The translations under genes were made by a program, and so were the position numbers. A stretch of 64,000 bases of DNA from Blastococcus sp. TF02-8 (GTDB taxonomy: Bacteria > Actinomycetota > Actinomycetes > Mycobacteriales > Geodermatophilaceae), in assembly GCF_003319175.1 (NCBI RefSeq), contig NZ_QOHK01000003.1, positions 186,001 to 250,000 on the forward strand, read 5' to 3'. Positions 17,516 through 27,180 of the stretch are shown here, in pieces (position 1 is the stretch's first letter; the number at the start of each line of letters is the position of its first letter). The notes under the pieces are model-generated. The model searched no databases. It worked only from the letters and a program-made list of their open reading frames with translations, and was not told the DNA's origin.

Positions 17516-18694
17516 GTGGCGTCGATCGCAAGGCGGCCCGATGGCACGTACCGGCCGCGGTACCGGGACGAGAACGGCAAGGAGCACGCCCGCCACTTCA
17601 AGCGCAAGGTCGACGCCCAGCGGTGGCTGAACTCCGTTACGGCCGCCATGGAAACCGGGAACTACGTCGACCCTCGCGCGGGCAAGATCAAGGTGGGCGA
17701 GTGGGCGGAGAAGTGGTTCGCGGGTCAGGCCCAGCTCAAGCCCACGACGCGGTCGCGGTACCGAAGCATCCTCGACATGCACGTCCTGCCGCACTGGTCC
17801 GCCTACCAGTTGCTGGCTGTGTCGCACGCCGACGTCCAGGCCTGGGTGGCGCAGCAGCACGCGGAAGGTGCCGCCCCCGCGACTGTCCGCAAGCACTTCC
17901 GAGTTCTCAGCCTCATCCTCGATCTCGCCGTGCGTGACGGACGGCTCTCCCGGAACCCGTGCCAGAAGGTCAACCTGCCCCGAGTCCAACAGGCTCGGCG
18001 GCGGTACCTCACACACGCACAGGTCCACCGCCTCGCGGACGCGACGTGTTCTCCCCGGGCTGGCACCCGACTCCCGCACCGCGAGCGAGAGATCATGGCC
18101 TCCTACCGCATCGTCGTGCTCGTCCTCGCGTACTGCGGGCTGCGCTGGGGCGAGGTGGCGGCCCTCAAGGTGAAGCGGGTCGACCTTCGCCGGCGCCGGA
18201 TAGAGATCGCCGAATCGGTCGTCGAGGTCGACGGACTGCTGACCTGGGGCGTGCCCAAGGGGTACGAGCGCCGCTCGGTTCCGATCCCGGCCTTCATCGC
18301 CGAGGACCTACGCGAACAACTGGCAGGCCGGGGACCTGAGGATCTCGTCTTCACTGGCCTGCGGGCCGGGGGAGTACTGCGCAACCGGGTGTTCCGCAGA
18401 GCGGGCTTCGACCGGGCCGCCCAGGCGGTGGGACTCGAGGGACTCGTGCCGCACGAGCTCCGGCACACGGCCGCCAGCCTGGCCGTGTCATCCGGTGCCA
18501 ACGTGAAGGCGGTGCAACGGATGCTGGGGCACGCCTCGGCCGCCATGACGTTGGACACCTACGCCGACCTCTTCGACGAGGACCTCGACGCGGTAGCGGA
18601 GCGCTTGGACCTCGCTGCGCGGACGGTCCGCGAACATTCTGCGGACTATTTGCGGACTCCGGACCTGTTCACGCTCGATCCAGCGTCGAACTGA
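17516..18694 (+). CDS. Tyrosine recombinase, site-specific integrase of the element
   Basis: 392 aa, from a GTG with GGGAGG 9 bases upstream. Residues 1-50 form an arm-type binding domain (YRPRYRDENGKEH), residues 60-160 the SAM-like core-binding domain, and 185-380 the catalytic domain. Catalytic residues are visible: Arg near 210 (CGLRWGE), His-x-x-Arg near 313-316 (HELRHTAA), His near 338 (LGHAS) and the nucleophile Tyr near 348 (TLDTYADLF). The gene ends 34 bases before the 3' end of a tRNA-Arg, the classical arrangement of an integrase beside its attachment site. All key residues are intact, so it is probably active. Confidence 0.95.
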   Translation: MASIARRPDGTYRPRYRDENGKEHARHFKRKVDAQRWLNSVTAAMETGNYVDPRAGKIKVGEWAEKWFAGQAQLKPTTRSRYRSILDMHVLPHWSAYQLLAVSHADVQAWVAQQHAEGAAPATVRKHFRVLSLILDLAVRDGRLSRNPCQKVNLPRVQQARRRYLTHAQVHRLADATCSPRAGTRLPHREREIMASYRIVVLVLAYCGLRWGEVAALKVKRVDLRRRRIEIAESVVEVDGLLTWGVPKGYERRSVPIPAFIAEDLREQLAGRGPEDLVFTGLRAGGVLRNRVFRRAGFDRAAQAVGLEGLVPHELRHTAASLAVSSGANVKAVQRMLGHASAAMTLDTYADLFDEDLDAVAERLDLAARTVREHSADYLRTPDLFTLDPASN

Positions 18695-18728
18695 TCACCC
18701 CAACGGCCGACTGACCAGCGACATCTCG

Positions 18729-18760
18729 TGGTGCCCCCGGCAGGATTCGAACCTGCGCAC
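18729..18760. other. Predicted attachment site (right junction) in the tRNA-Arg 3' end
   Basis: Integrases of this type usually recombine in the 3' half of a tRNA gene and restore it. Here the 3' end and T-arm of tRNA-Arg point toward the integrase. The matching direct repeat at the other end of the element should lie left of base 1; no second copy was seen in this window. The extent given is an estimate. Confidence 0.5.
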
Positions 18761-18803
18761 CCGCCTCCGGAGGGCGGTGCTCTATCCCCTGAGCTACGGG
18801 GGC
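18729..18803 (-). tRNA. tRNA-Arg, anticodon CCG
   Basis: On the minus strand a complete cloverleaf can be drawn. The acceptor stem is GCCCCCG/CGGGGGC, the D-arm contains TAGCTCAG, and the anticodon stem CCGCC/GGCGG has the loop CTCCGGA (anticodon CCG, reads CGG). The T-arm GCAGG-TTCGAAT-CCTGC and a genomically encoded CCA complete it. The discriminator base is A, as expected for Arg. It serves as the integration target of the element to its 3' side, and argS lies 1.7 kb away. Confidence 0.97.
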
Positions 18804-18861
18804 TCGGGGCAGGTCAGAAGCTACCAGCCCCGGACGGCGGTCCCGACGGCGGCCCCGGCGG

Positions 18862-19533
18862 TCAGGGCGCGGGCAGCGGAGTGCCGCCGCGCGCGCTGAG
18901 CATGGCCGTCATCGTCTCCGTCTCGAGGCTCTGCGACTGCTCGATCGAGCGTGCCAGGTCGCGCACGGCCGGCACCTCGGCGTGCGCGGCGGCGTCCTCC
19001 GCCATCGGGAAGCCGCCCTGGTGGTGCCGGATCATCAGCCGCAGGAACTGCACGTCGAAGGCGCTGCCCGACAGACCGCGCAGCTCCGCCAGCTCCTCGT
19101 CGGTGGCCATCCCCGGCATGAGCGCCCCCGGCTCCATGTCCATGCCGGACATGTCGTGCCCGCCGTGCCCGGAGTCGGTCATCCAGGCCATCGTGTCGCC
19201 GCCGGTGAGGGGCAGACCCCACAGCACCAGCCAGCCCTGCATCCGGCCGGCCTGGTTGGTCTGGGTTGCGGAGATGTCGAACGCCAGCGACCGCACGTCC
19301 GGGTCCTGGCTCCGCTCCGCGACGAGGTTGGCCATCTCCACGCCCTGCAGGTGGTGGCGCGACATGTCCCGGGCGAACCCCGCGTCCACCGAGTCCTCGG
19401 CCGGGGTGACGTCGTCCCCCCGGCCGATGCCGAGCAGGACGGCCAGGCCGCCGCCGAGCACCACGAGGCCGACGGCGATCACGGCGAGCAGGACGACGCG
19501 CAGCGGGCTGCGCGCGGCGGTGGGAGCGGTCAC
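18862..19533 (-). CDS. DUF305 family membrane-anchored protein
   Basis: 223 aa from a GTG at 19533 with GGAGGTGA 4 bases before it; the longer open frame upstream is a shadow of the next gene. There is an N-terminal membrane anchor (residues 12-36). The DUF305 ferritin-like helical part carries paired histidine motifs, MSRHHLQGVEMA near 55 and MIRHHQGGFPMA near 175. Between them lies a Met/His-rich insertion (HGGHDMSGMDM), suggestive of copper or other metal binding. DUF305 proteins occur with metal resistance systems, but their biochemical role is not settled. It is probably co-transcribed with the DUF3105 gene 26 bases upstream. Confidence 0.85.
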   Translation of the reverse strand: MTAPTAARSPLRVVLLAVIAVGLVVLGGGLAVLLGIGRGDDVTPAEDSVDAGFARDMSRHHLQGVEMANLVAERSQDPDVRSLAFDISATQTNQAGRMQGWLVLWGLPLTGGDTMAWMTDSGHGGHDMSGMDMEPGALMPGMATDEELAELRGLSGSAFDVQFLRLMIRHHQGGFPMAEDAAAHAEVPAVRDLARSIEQSQSLETETMTAMLSARGGTPLPAP

Positions 19534-19559
19534 GAGATCACCTCCGGGATCGAGTGCGA

Positions 19560-20339
19560 TCAGGGGGCCGGCGTGACCGGGGCGGAGCTCTCCGGCGCGG
19601 AGGACTCGGCGGGGGTCGCGCCGGCGTCGGCGCTCTCCAGCAGCGGGTCGGCCAGGAACTGGGGCGACTCGCAGGTGGCCCCGGGCTCGGGGAAGCTGTC
19701 GGACTTGAACGTCATCAGGTCCGCGAACTGCTTGATCCGCTTGTCGCCGGCGCTCTCCACCTTGAGCTGGTGGCCCCAGGACTGGACGCTGATGGGGGAG
19801 TCCTGACCCTCGTACGGGGAGAGCATCCGCCCGGAGACGCCGTCGACGAGCTTCGCCAGCTTCGCGACGTCGGCGTCGGAGACCTCGTCGGGGTCGTAGG
19901 TGATCCAGACGGCACCGTGCTCCAGGCTGTGCACCGCGTTCTCGTGCCGGATGTCGACGTCGTAGACGGTGCCGGTGCAGTCGGCCCACAGGTTGGCGTG
20001 CGGCCCACCGACGGGCGGGGACTGGTCGTAGGAGATCGGGTTGTCGTCGTGCTGCCCGCCCTCGTACTCGTAGACCTCGCCGCCGGAGATCTCGTCGAAG
20101 GACTCGATCTTGTCCGCGTTCGCCTGGCGCACCTTGACCACCGCGTAGCCGAGGACGCCGACGGCGAACAGGGCGATGACGATCGCGCCGGCGATCAGCC
20201 CCCACGGCCGCTGGGGCGCCACCACCTGCGTGGGCGGGCGGGTGCGCCCGCCCTTGCCGCGGCCCCCGGCGCCGGCCCCGGAGCGGCTCGCCCCGCCGCC
20301 GGTCGCTCGGCTCTTCTCGGGCGTGCGGTCCTTGGCCAA
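19560..20339 (-). CDS. DUF3105 family membrane protein
   Basis: 259 aa from a TTG start preceded by GAGGAGAGG. A basic, Gly-rich cytoplasmic N-terminus (residues 1-45) is followed by one transmembrane helix (46-68). The extracellular domain has the DUF3105 hallmarks: [16 protein letters not shown], the [17 protein letters not shown] segment and the RMLSPYEGQ segment. Conserved His residues suggest metal binding, and the function is unknown. It forms a two-gene unit with the DUF305 gene, an association that recurs in actinobacteria. It is transcribed away from argS. Confidence 0.88.
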   Translation of the reverse strand: MAKDRTPEKSRATGGGASRSGAGAGGRGKGGRTRPPTQVVAPQRPWGLIAGAIVIALFAVGVLGYAVVKVRQANADKIESFDEISGGEVYEYEGGQHDDNPISYDQSPPVGGPHANLWADCTGTVYDVDIRHENAVHSLEHGAVWITYDPDEVSDADVAKLAKLVDGVSGRMLSPYEGQDSPISVQSWGHQLKVESAGDKRIKQFADLMTFKSDSFPEPGATCESPQFLADPLLESADAGATPAESSAPESSAPVTPAP

Positions 20340-20464
20340 GGCCTCTCCTCGATGCGGGGCGCGTGCGCGCGTGCCGTGGGGCCGGTCGGGCCCCTCGTAC
20401 CGGTCGGGAGTCTAGGTCGCGGCGCTGTGTGCAAGCTGGTAACCGGGCAGACGGGAGCGGTCAG

Positions 20465-20470
20465 TACGCT
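20465..20470 (+). promoter_or_regulatory. -10 element of a likely leaderless argS promoter
   Basis: TACGCT (TANNNT consensus) ends 6 bases before the argS GTG, leaving room for transcription to start on or near the start codon. No Shine-Dalgarno is present. A clear -35 box was not found. Confidence 0.45.
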
Positions 20471-20476
20471 CGCCCG

Positions 20477-22138
20477 GTGACACCGGAGCAGCTGCAGGAC
20501 GTCGTTCGTACCGCCGTGGCCGCGGTCGTCCAGCGGGGCGAGCTGCCCGTCGAGGTCCCCGCCGACGTCGTGATCGAGCGGCCGAAGAACCCCGAGCACG
20601 GCGACTACGCCACCAACATCGCGCTGCGCCTGGCCAAGCCGGCCGGCCGGCCGCCGCGCGACGTGGCCGGTCTGGTCGCCGAGGAGCTGCGCGTCCACGC
20701 GGGCATCGCCTCGGTCGACATCGCCGGTCCGGGCTTCCTCAACATCACCCTCGCGCAGGGCGCGCTCGGCAGGATCGCCGTCGACGCCGTGACTGCGGGG
20801 GAGGCCTACGGCCGCACCGACACCCTCGCCGGGCAGAAGCTGAACCTGGAGTTCGTCTCGGCCAACCCGACCGGCCCGGTGCACATCGGTGGCACCCGGT
20901 GGGCGGCGGTCGGCGACGCCCTCGGCCGGCTGCTGGAGGCCAGCGGCGCCTCGGTCACCCGCGAGTACTACTTCAACGACGCCGGTTCCCAGATCGACCG
21001 GTTCGCCCTCAGCCTGATGGCCGCCGCGCACGACCGTCCGGTGCCGGAGGACGGCTACGCCGGCGACTACATCACCGAGATCGCCGCCCAGGTGGTCGCC
21101 GCCGAGCCCGGTGTCCTGGAGCTTCCCGACGCCGAGCAGCAGGAGCGCTTCCGGGTCCGCGGCGTCGACCTGATGTTCGCCGAGATCAAGCGGACGCTCG
21201 CGGACTTCGGCGTCGTCTTCGACGTGTACTTCAGCGAGCGGACGCTGCACGAGAGCGGCGCGCTGCAGAAGGCGATCGCCCGGCTGCGGGACAACGGCCA
21301 CGTCTACGAGGCCGACGGTGCGGTGTGGCTGCGCACCACCGACTTCGGCGACGACAAGGACCGCCCGCTGATCAAGAGCGATGGCGCCCCGACCTACTTC
21401 GCCGCCGACTGCGCCTACTACCTGGACAAGCGCGACCGGGGCTTCGACAAGGTCGTGATCATGCTGGGCGCCGACCACGCCGGCTACGTCGGCCGGTACA
21501 AGGCGCTCTCGGCCGCGGTGGGCGACGACCCCGAGGCCAACCTGGAGATCCTGCTCGGCCAGCTGGTGAACCTGGTCCGCGACGGCGAGCCGGTGCGGAT
21601 GAGCAAGCGGGCGGGCACGGTCGTGCTGCTGGAGGACCTGGTCGGGGCGGTCGGCGCCGACGCCGCGCGCTACGCGCTGGCCCGCGCCTCGGTCGACCAG
21701 CAGATCGACCTGGACCTGGGCCTGTGGAGCCGGCAGACCAACGACAACCCGGTCTTCTACGTCCAGTACGCCCATGCCCGGATCTCCTCGGTGCTGCGCA
21801 ACGCCGCCGACCTCGGCATCGCCCTCGGGAACCCCGCCGACGTCGACGTCTCGCTGCTCACCCACGACCGGGAGAACACCCTTCTGCGGGCCATCGGCGA
21901 GTTCCCCCGGGTGATCACCGCCGCCGCCGAGCTGCGGGCGCCGCACCGGGTCGCCCGGTACCTGGAGGAGCTGGCCGGCACCTACCACCGCTTCTACGAC
22001 GCCTGCCGCATCCTGCCGATGGGCGACGAGGAGCCCGGCGAGCTGCACCGCGCCCGCCTCACCCTCTGCGCGGCGACCGCCACCGTGCTGCGCAACGGGC
22101 TGGCCGTGCTCGGTGTCTCCGCCCCGGAGCGGATGTGA
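20477..22138 (+). CDS. argS: Arginyl-tRNA synthetase
   Basis: 553 aa. It charges tRNA-Arg with arginine in the cytoplasm. The class I signature appears as HIGG near residue 136 ([14 protein letters not shown]) and the second motif as MSKR near 375 ([10 protein letters not shown]). The N-terminal Add-1 domain (residues 1-90) and C-terminal anticodon-binding helical domain (ending APERM) are complete. GTG start with no ribosome site, likely a leaderless message. It is the first gene of a run in which each following gene overlaps its predecessor by 4 bases (argS-lysA-hom-thrC-thrB). A tRNA-Arg gene lies nearby. Confidence 0.97.
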   Translation: MTPEQLQDVVRTAVAAVVQRGELPVEVPADVVIERPKNPEHGDYATNIALRLAKPAGRPPRDVAGLVAEELRVHAGIASVDIAGPGFLNITLAQGALGRIAVDAVTAGEAYGRTDTLAGQKLNLEFVSANPTGPVHIGGTRWAAVGDALGRLLEASGASVTREYYFNDAGSQIDRFALSLMAAAHDRPVPEDGYAGDYITEIAAQVVAAEPGVLELPDAEQQERFRVRGVDLMFAEIKRTLADFGVVFDVYFSERTLHESGALQKAIARLRDNGHVYEADGAVWLRTTDFGDDKDRPLIKSDGAPTYFAADCAYYLDKRDRGFDKVVIMLGADHAGYVGRYKALSAAVGDDPEANLEILLGQLVNLVRDGEPVRMSKRAGTVVLLEDLVGAVGADAARYALARASVDQQIDLDLGLWSRQTNDNPVFYVQYAHARISSVLRNAADLGIALGNPADVDVSLLTHDRENTLLRAIGEFPRVITAAAELRAPHRVARYLEELAGTYHRFYDACRILPMGDEEPGELHRARLTLCAATATVLRNGLAVLGVSAPERM

Positions 22139-23628
22139 GGGCGCACCCGGCGGGCCCCCTGCACGGGAACATCAGCCCGCCGTCGGCCGCCGGCGCCCCG
22201 CCGGCCGAGCTCGGCGTCCTCGACCCGCAGGTCTGGCCGCGGTCGGCCGAGCGGGTCGACGGCGAGCTGCACCTCGGCGGCCGCCCGGTGACCGAGCTGG
22301 CCCGCGAGCACGGCACCCCGCTGTTCGTGCTGGACGAGGACGACTTCCGCGGCCGGGCCGCCGAGTTCGCCGCGGCGTTCGAGGGTGCCGACGTGCACTA
22401 CGCCTCCAAGGCGTTCCTCTGCGGCCAGGTGGCCCGCTGGATCGCCGACGACGGCCTGCACCTGGACGCCTGCAGCGGCAACGAGCTGGCCCTGGCGCTG
22501 GCCGCCGGTTTCCCCGCGGAGCGGATCGCGCTGCACGGCAACAACAAGTCGCTGGTCGAGCTGCAGCTCGCCGTCGACTCCGGGATCGGGCACGTCGTCC
22601 TCGACTCCTTCGACGAGATCGAGCGGCTGGTCCCGTTGGCCACCGCCCGCGTCGCCGGCGGGGGAGCGGCCGTGCCGGTGCTGATCCGCACGACCGTGGG
22701 CATCGAGGCGCACACCCACGAGTTCATCGCCACCGCCCACGAGGACCAGAAGTTCGGGTTCTCCCTCGCCACCGGTGACGCCCTCGAGGCGGCCCGGCGC
22801 GTGGTCGAGGAGCCGGCGCTGCGCCTGGCCGGCCTGCACAGCCACATCGGCTCGCAGATCTTCGACACCGCGGGCTTCGAGGCCGCCGCGCACCGCGTCG
22901 TCGGCCTCCTGGCCGAGGTCCGGGACGCGACCGGCCAGGTCCTGGAGGAGCTCAACCTGGGGGGCGGCTTCGGGATCGCCTACCTGCCCGAGGACGACCC
23001 GGTCAGCCCGCTCGACGTCGCCGGCCGGCTGCGTGCCGTCGTCGCCGCCGAGTGCGCCGAGCTCGGTCTGCCGGTGCCGCGCCTGGCGGTCGAGCCGGGC
23101 CGCGCGATCGCGGGGCCGGGCACGGTCACGCTCTACGAGATCGGCACCATCAAGCCCGTCCGCCTGGGTGCTTCCGGCACGCCGGGCACACCTCTGGTGC
23201 GCAACTACGTGTCGGTCGACGGCGGGATGAGCGACAACATCCGCACCGCCCTCTACGACGCCAGCTACACCTGCGTGCTGGCCAACCGGGTCTCCGACGC
23301 CCCGCCGGCGCTCTGCCGGGTGGTGGGCAAGCACTGCGAGAGCGGCGACATCCTGGTGCGCGACCTGTGGCTGCCCGCGGACGTGCAGCCCGGCGACCTG
23401 CTGGCCGTCGCGGCCACCGGGGCCTACTGCTGGTCGATGGCCAGCAACTACAACTACCTGCTCAAGCCCCCGGTGGTGGCCGTCCGGGACGGCCTGGGCA
23501 CCGAGATCGTCCGCCGTCAGACACTGGCCGACGTGTTCGCCCTCGACGCCGTCCTCGCCGGCCGGTCCGCACCGTCGCCCGCGCCCTCCCAGCCGGCGCC
23601 CGAGCACTCCGGAGGAGCCCGCTCGTGA
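22135..23628 (+). CDS. lysA: Diaminopimelate decarboxylase
   Basis: 497 aa. It decarboxylates meso-diaminopimelate to L-lysine using PLP. The fold-type III barrel has the PLP lysine in YASKAFLC (about residue 91), the HSHIGSQ motif, the [12 protein letters not shown] loop and the C-terminal substrate motif CESGDIL. The GTG start overlaps the argS stop (GTGA). An N-terminal extension of ~45 residues before the barrel is typical for actinobacteria. Pairing with argS is a long-known arrangement in actinobacteria (argS-lysA in corynebacteria). Confidence 0.96.
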   Translation: MRAHPAGPLHGNISPPSAAGAPPAELGVLDPQVWPRSAERVDGELHLGGRPVTELAREHGTPLFVLDEDDFRGRAAEFAAAFEGADVHYASKAFLCGQVARWIADDGLHLDACSGNELALALAAGFPAERIALHGNNKSLVELQLAVDSGIGHVVLDSFDEIERLVPLATARVAGGGAAVPVLIRTTVGIEAHTHEFIATAHEDQKFGFSLATGDALEAARRVVEEPALRLAGLHSHIGSQIFDTAGFEAAAHRVVGLLAEVRDATGQVLEELNLGGGFGIAYLPEDDPVSPLDVAGRLRAVVAAECAELGLPVPRLAVEPGRAIAGPGTVTLYEIGTIKPVRLGASGTPGTPLVRNYVSVDGGMSDNIRTALYDASYTCVLANRVSDAPPALCRVVGKHCESGDILVRDLWLPADVQPGDLLAVAATGAYCWSMASNYNYLLKPPVVAVRDGLGTEIVRRQTLADVFALDAVLAGRSAPSPAPSQPAPEHSGGARS

Positions 23629-24932
23629 ACGGTCCGCTCAAGGTCGCCCTCCTGGGCTGCGGCACGGTCGGCAGTGCCGTCCTGCGGTTGCTGCAGGAGC
23701 AGTCCGACGACCTCGCCGCCCGCATCGGCCGCCCGGTGGAGGTCGCCGGTGTCGCCGTCCGCCGTCCGCAGCACCACCCCGACGTCCCGGCCGAGCTGCT
23801 CACCACCGACGCGCACGCGCTCGTCACCCGCGACGACGTCGACCTCGTGGTCGAGGTCATCGGCGGGATCGAGCCGGCCCGCTCGCTGATGCTCGCCGCC
23901 TTCGAGGCCGGCAAGTCGGTGGTCAGCGCGAACAAGGCGCTGCTGGCCGAGGACGGCGTGGCACTGCACGCCGCCGCTGCGAAGTCCGGCGTCGACCTCT
24001 ACTACGAGGCGGCCGTCGCCGGCGCGATCCCGATCCTGCGGCCGCTGCGCGAGTCCCTCGCCGGTGACCAGCTCTCCCGGATCGTCGGGATCGTCAACGG
24101 GACCACCAACTACATCCTGTCGCGGATGGCGGAGACCGGTGCCGGGTTCGGTGAGGCGCTGGCCGAGGCCACCGACCTCGGCTACGCGGAGGCGGACCCG
24201 ACCGCCGACGTCGACGGCTTCGATGCCGCCGCGAAGGCGGCGATCCTCGCCTCGCTGGCCTTCCACACCCCGGTGTCGGCCGGTGACGTGCACCGCGAGG
24301 GGATATCCACGGTCACCGCCTCCGACGTCGCCCGCGCCGCCGAGATCGGCTGCACGGTGAAGCTGCTGGCCATCTGCGAGCGGGTCTCGGGATCAGCGGA
24401 CGCGGATGCCCCCGTGGACTCGGTGGCGGTCCGCGTGCACCCGGCGATGATCCCGACCAGCCACCCGCTGGCCTCGGTGGGCGGCGCGTTCAACGCCGTC
24501 TTCGTCGAGGCCGAGGCCGCCGGCCAGCTGATGTTCTACGGTCAGGGCGCCGGCGGCGAGCCGACCGCGTCAGCGGTGCTCGGCGATCTCGTGGCGGTGG
24601 CCCGCAACCGGGTCACCGGCGCCGCGGGCCAGGGTCCCTCCGGCTACGCGGACCTGACCGTGCGCCCCATGGCCGAGACCCCGACCCGGTACCACGTCAG
24701 CCTGGACGTGGCCGACAAGCCGGGTGTCCTGGCCGCCGTCGCGCAGGAGTTCGCGCAGCACGGCGTCAGCATCTCGACGGTGCGCCAGACCGGCCACGGT
24801 GAGGCCGCGACGCTGGTTCTCGTGACCCACAGCGCCCCGGATGCGGCGCTGTCGGCCACCATCGACGCGCTGCGGGAGATGCCCGCGGTCCGAGGAGTCA
24901 CCAGCGTGCTGCGTGTGGAGGGGTTGTCATGA
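23625..24932 (+). CDS. hom: Homoserine dehydrogenase
   Basis: 435 aa. It reduces aspartate-semialdehyde to homoserine, the branch point to threonine and methionine. The Rossmann NAD(P) motif is GCGTVGSAV (residues 9-17). The catalytic domain has [12 protein letters not shown] and [14 protein letters not shown], and an ACT regulatory domain occupies about residues 350-435 ([15 protein letters not shown] onward). This suggests feedback control by threonine. The GTG start overlaps the lysA stop, with GGAGGAG before it. Confidence 0.97.
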   Translation: MNGPLKVALLGCGTVGSAVLRLLQEQSDDLAARIGRPVEVAGVAVRRPQHHPDVPAELLTTDAHALVTRDDVDLVVEVIGGIEPARSLMLAAFEAGKSVVSANKALLAEDGVALHAAAAKSGVDLYYEAAVAGAIPILRPLRESLAGDQLSRIVGIVNGTTNYILSRMAETGAGFGEALAEATDLGYAEADPTADVDGFDAAAKAAILASLAFHTPVSAGDVHREGISTVTASDVARAAEIGCTVKLLAICERVSGSADADAPVDSVAVRVHPAMIPTSHPLASVGGAFNAVFVEAEAAGQLMFYGQGAGGEPTASAVLGDLVAVARNRVTGAAGQGPSGYADLTVRPMAETPTRYHVSLDVADKPGVLAAVAQEFAQHGVSISTVRQTGHGEAATLVLVTHSAPDAALSATIDALREMPAVRGVTSVLRVEGLS

Positions 24933-25999
24933 CGGCGTTGCAGGTCTCCCCGGGCTGGCCCGGGCTGATCGAGGCCTACCGCTCGCGGCTGCCGGTCAGC
25001 GACAGCACGCCGGTGGTGACGCTGCACGAGGGCGCCACCCCGCTGGTGCACGCCCGTGAGCTCTCCCGCCGGACCGGCTGCGAGGTCTACCTCAAGGTGG
25101 AGGGCGCCAACCCGACCGGTTCCTTCAAGGACCGCGGGATGACGATGGCCATCACCAAGGCCGTCGAGGAGGGGTCGAAGGCGGTCATCTGCGCCTCGAC
25201 CGGCAACACCAGTGCCAGCGCCGCGGCCTACGCCGCGCGGGCCGGGCTCACCTGTGCCGTGCTGGTACCGCAGGGCAAGATCGCCATGGGCAAGCTCGCC
25301 CAGGCGCTCGTGCACGGGGCCAAGCTGCTGCAGGTCGACGGCAACTTCGACGACTGCCTCGCCCTGGCCAGCAAGCTGGCGATCGACTACCCGGTCAGCC
25401 TGGTGAACAGCGTCAACCAGTTCCGGATCGAGGGGCAGAAGACCGCCTCGTTCGAGATCGTCGACGTCCTGGGCGACGCCCCGGACATCCACTGCCTCCC
25501 GGTCGGCAACGCCGGCAACATCACCGCCTACTGGCAGGGCTACCGGGAGTACGCCGCCGACGGCACCGCGACCCGGACGCCGAAGATGTGGGGCTTCCAG
25601 GCCGCCGGCGCCGCCCCCATCGTCACCGGCCAGGTGGTGGAGAACCCGAGCACGATCGCCACCGCGATCCGGATCGGCAACCCGGCCTCCTGGACCAAGG
25701 CGCTGGCCGCCCGCGACGAGTCCGGCGGTCGCATCGACGCCGTGACCGACCGCGCGATCCTGTCCGCCTACCGGCTGCTCGCCCGCACGGAGGCGGTCTT
25801 CGTCGAGCCGGCGTCCGCTGCCTCGGTCGCCGGCCTGCTGCAGGTCGCCGACGCCGGTGGGCTCGAGCAGGGCCAGCGGGTCGTCTGCACCGTCACGGGC
25901 AACGGGCTCAAGGACCCCGAGTGGGCCATCTCGGGTGCCCCGGCACCGCAGACGGTCCCGGTGGACGCCGCGGCGGCCGCCGCGCACCTGGGCCTGTGA
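24929..25999 (+). CDS. thrC: Threonine synthase
   Basis: 356 aa. It converts O-phosphohomoserine to threonine with PLP. The PLP lysine lies in [11 protein letters not shown] (about residue 68), and the phosphate-binding loop is [15 protein letters not shown]. The length fits the short, actinobacterial type. Its ATG overlaps the hom stop codon (ATGA), so translation is coupled to hom. Confidence 0.97.
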   Translation: MTALQVSPGWPGLIEAYRSRLPVSDSTPVVTLHEGATPLVHARELSRRTGCEVYLKVEGANPTGSFKDRGMTMAITKAVEEGSKAVICASTGNTSASAAAYAARAGLTCAVLVPQGKIAMGKLAQALVHGAKLLQVDGNFDDCLALASKLAIDYPVSLVNSVNQFRIEGQKTASFEIVDVLGDAPDIHCLPVGNAGNITAYWQGYREYAADGTATRTPKMWGFQAAGAAPIVTGQVVENPSTIATAIRIGNPASWTKALAARDESGGRIDAVTDRAILSAYRLLARTEAVFVEPASAASVAGLLQVADAGGLEQGQRVVCTVTGNGLKDPEWAISGAPAPQTVPVDAAAAAAHLGL

Positions 26000-26937
26000 C
26001 GACGCCGGTCCGCGTCCGGGTCCCCGCCACCAGCGCGAACCTCGGCCCGGCGTTCGACTGCGCCGGCCTGGCACTGGCCCACCACGACCTGCTCGACTTC
26101 TCGGTCGAGCCGTCCGGGCTGACCGTCGAGGTCCACGGGGTCGGCGAGGGGGAGCTGCCGCTCGACGAGTCACACCTCGTCGTGCGCGCGTTCCGGGCGG
26201 CGTGCGCGGACCTGGGCTGGACGCCGTCCGGCCTCCGGGTCACCGCTCGCAACGCCATCCCGCAGGGGCGAGGGATGGGCTCGTCGGCGGCGGCCGTGGT
26301 CGCCGGGGTCCTCGGTGCGTGGGCGCTGTGCCCCGAGGTGGCGACGATCGACCTGGACGCCGTCCTCCGGCTGACCACCGAGATGGAGGGGCACCCCGAC
26401 AACGTGGCCGCCTGCCTGCTCGGCGGGCTGACCCTGTCCTGGACGGGCGAGGGCGGCGTGGGGGCCGACTCGCTGACGGTGCACCCGGACGTCATGCCCG
26501 TGGTGCTGGTGCCGGACGCGACGCTGTCGACCGAGGTCGCTCGGGGGCTCCTGCCCGAGCTCGTGCCGCACGCCGACGCCGCGTTCAACGCGGGCCGGTC
26601 GGCCCTGCTGGTGCACGCGCTCACCTCCGGTGCGTTCCTGCTGGAGGCCACCGAGGACCGGCTGCACCAGCGCCAGCGCACGGCCGCGATGCCCGGCTCG
26701 CTCGAGCTGATCGACCGGCTGCGGGCCGCCGGCCATGCGGCCGTCGTCTCCGGTGCCGGACCGTCGGTGCTGGTGCTCGCCCGGCGCACCGTCCGGGGCG
26801 CCGATCAGTCGCCTGGCGCCCAGGAGCTGCAGGACGTCACCGCGCTCGTCCCGGACGGCTGGTCCGTCCTGACCCCGGACGTCGACCCCACCGGGGCGAG
26901 GGTGTCCCGTGGGATGGGGGAGGTATCGTCTCGGTAA
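25996..26937 (+). CDS. thrB: Homoserine kinase
   Basis: 313 aa. It phosphorylates homoserine to O-phosphohomoserine, the substrate of the neighbouring ThrC. GHMP kinase motifs are present: [15 protein letters not shown] at the N-terminus, the phosphate loop [16 protein letters not shown] near residue 90, and [10 protein letters not shown] near 255. The GTG start overlaps the thrC stop. It is the last gene of the amino-acid run before the rho promoter region. Confidence 0.96.
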   Translation: MTTPVRVRVPATSANLGPAFDCAGLALAHHDLLDFSVEPSGLTVEVHGVGEGELPLDESHLVVRAFRAACADLGWTPSGLRVTARNAIPQGRGMGSSAAAVVAGVLGAWALCPEVATIDLDAVLRLTTEMEGHPDNVAACLLGGLTLSWTGEGGVGADSLTVHPDVMPVVLVPDATLSTEVARGLLPELVPHADAAFNAGRSALLVHALTSGAFLLEATEDRLHQRQRTAAMPGSLELIDRLRAAGHAAVVSGAGPSVLVLARRTVRGADQSPGAQELQDVTALVPDGWSVLTPDVDPTGARVSRGMGEVSSR

Positions 26938-26964
26938 CGGGGAACACACTGGAAACCACCGGTG

Positions 26965-26993
26965 TTGTCCCCTCTGTGAGCTGCGTCTAGGCT
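26965..26993 (+). promoter_or_regulatory. Sigma-70-type promoter of rho
   Basis: TTGTCC (26965-26970) and TAGGCT (26988-26993) are separated by exactly 17 bases, a good match to the housekeeping promoter pattern of actinobacteria. Transcription starting near 27000 would give a rho leader of roughly 180 nt, long enough for autoregulation, which is known for rho in other bacteria. Confidence 0.6.
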
Positions 26994-27180
26994 CACGGCG
27001 TAGCCGCCCACTCGGGCGAGCCTCGCGCGGGGCCGAAGCAGACGTTCGAATCTCTTCGCCGCTGATCCGCCTCGCATCTTCTCCACCTGTTCCCCGTGCG
27101 TCCCCGCTCCGGCCGGGCCGACGGGGACCGGGGATCCCTGCGCCCGCACGGCGCAGGTCACCGCAGGGAAGGACCTGTAC

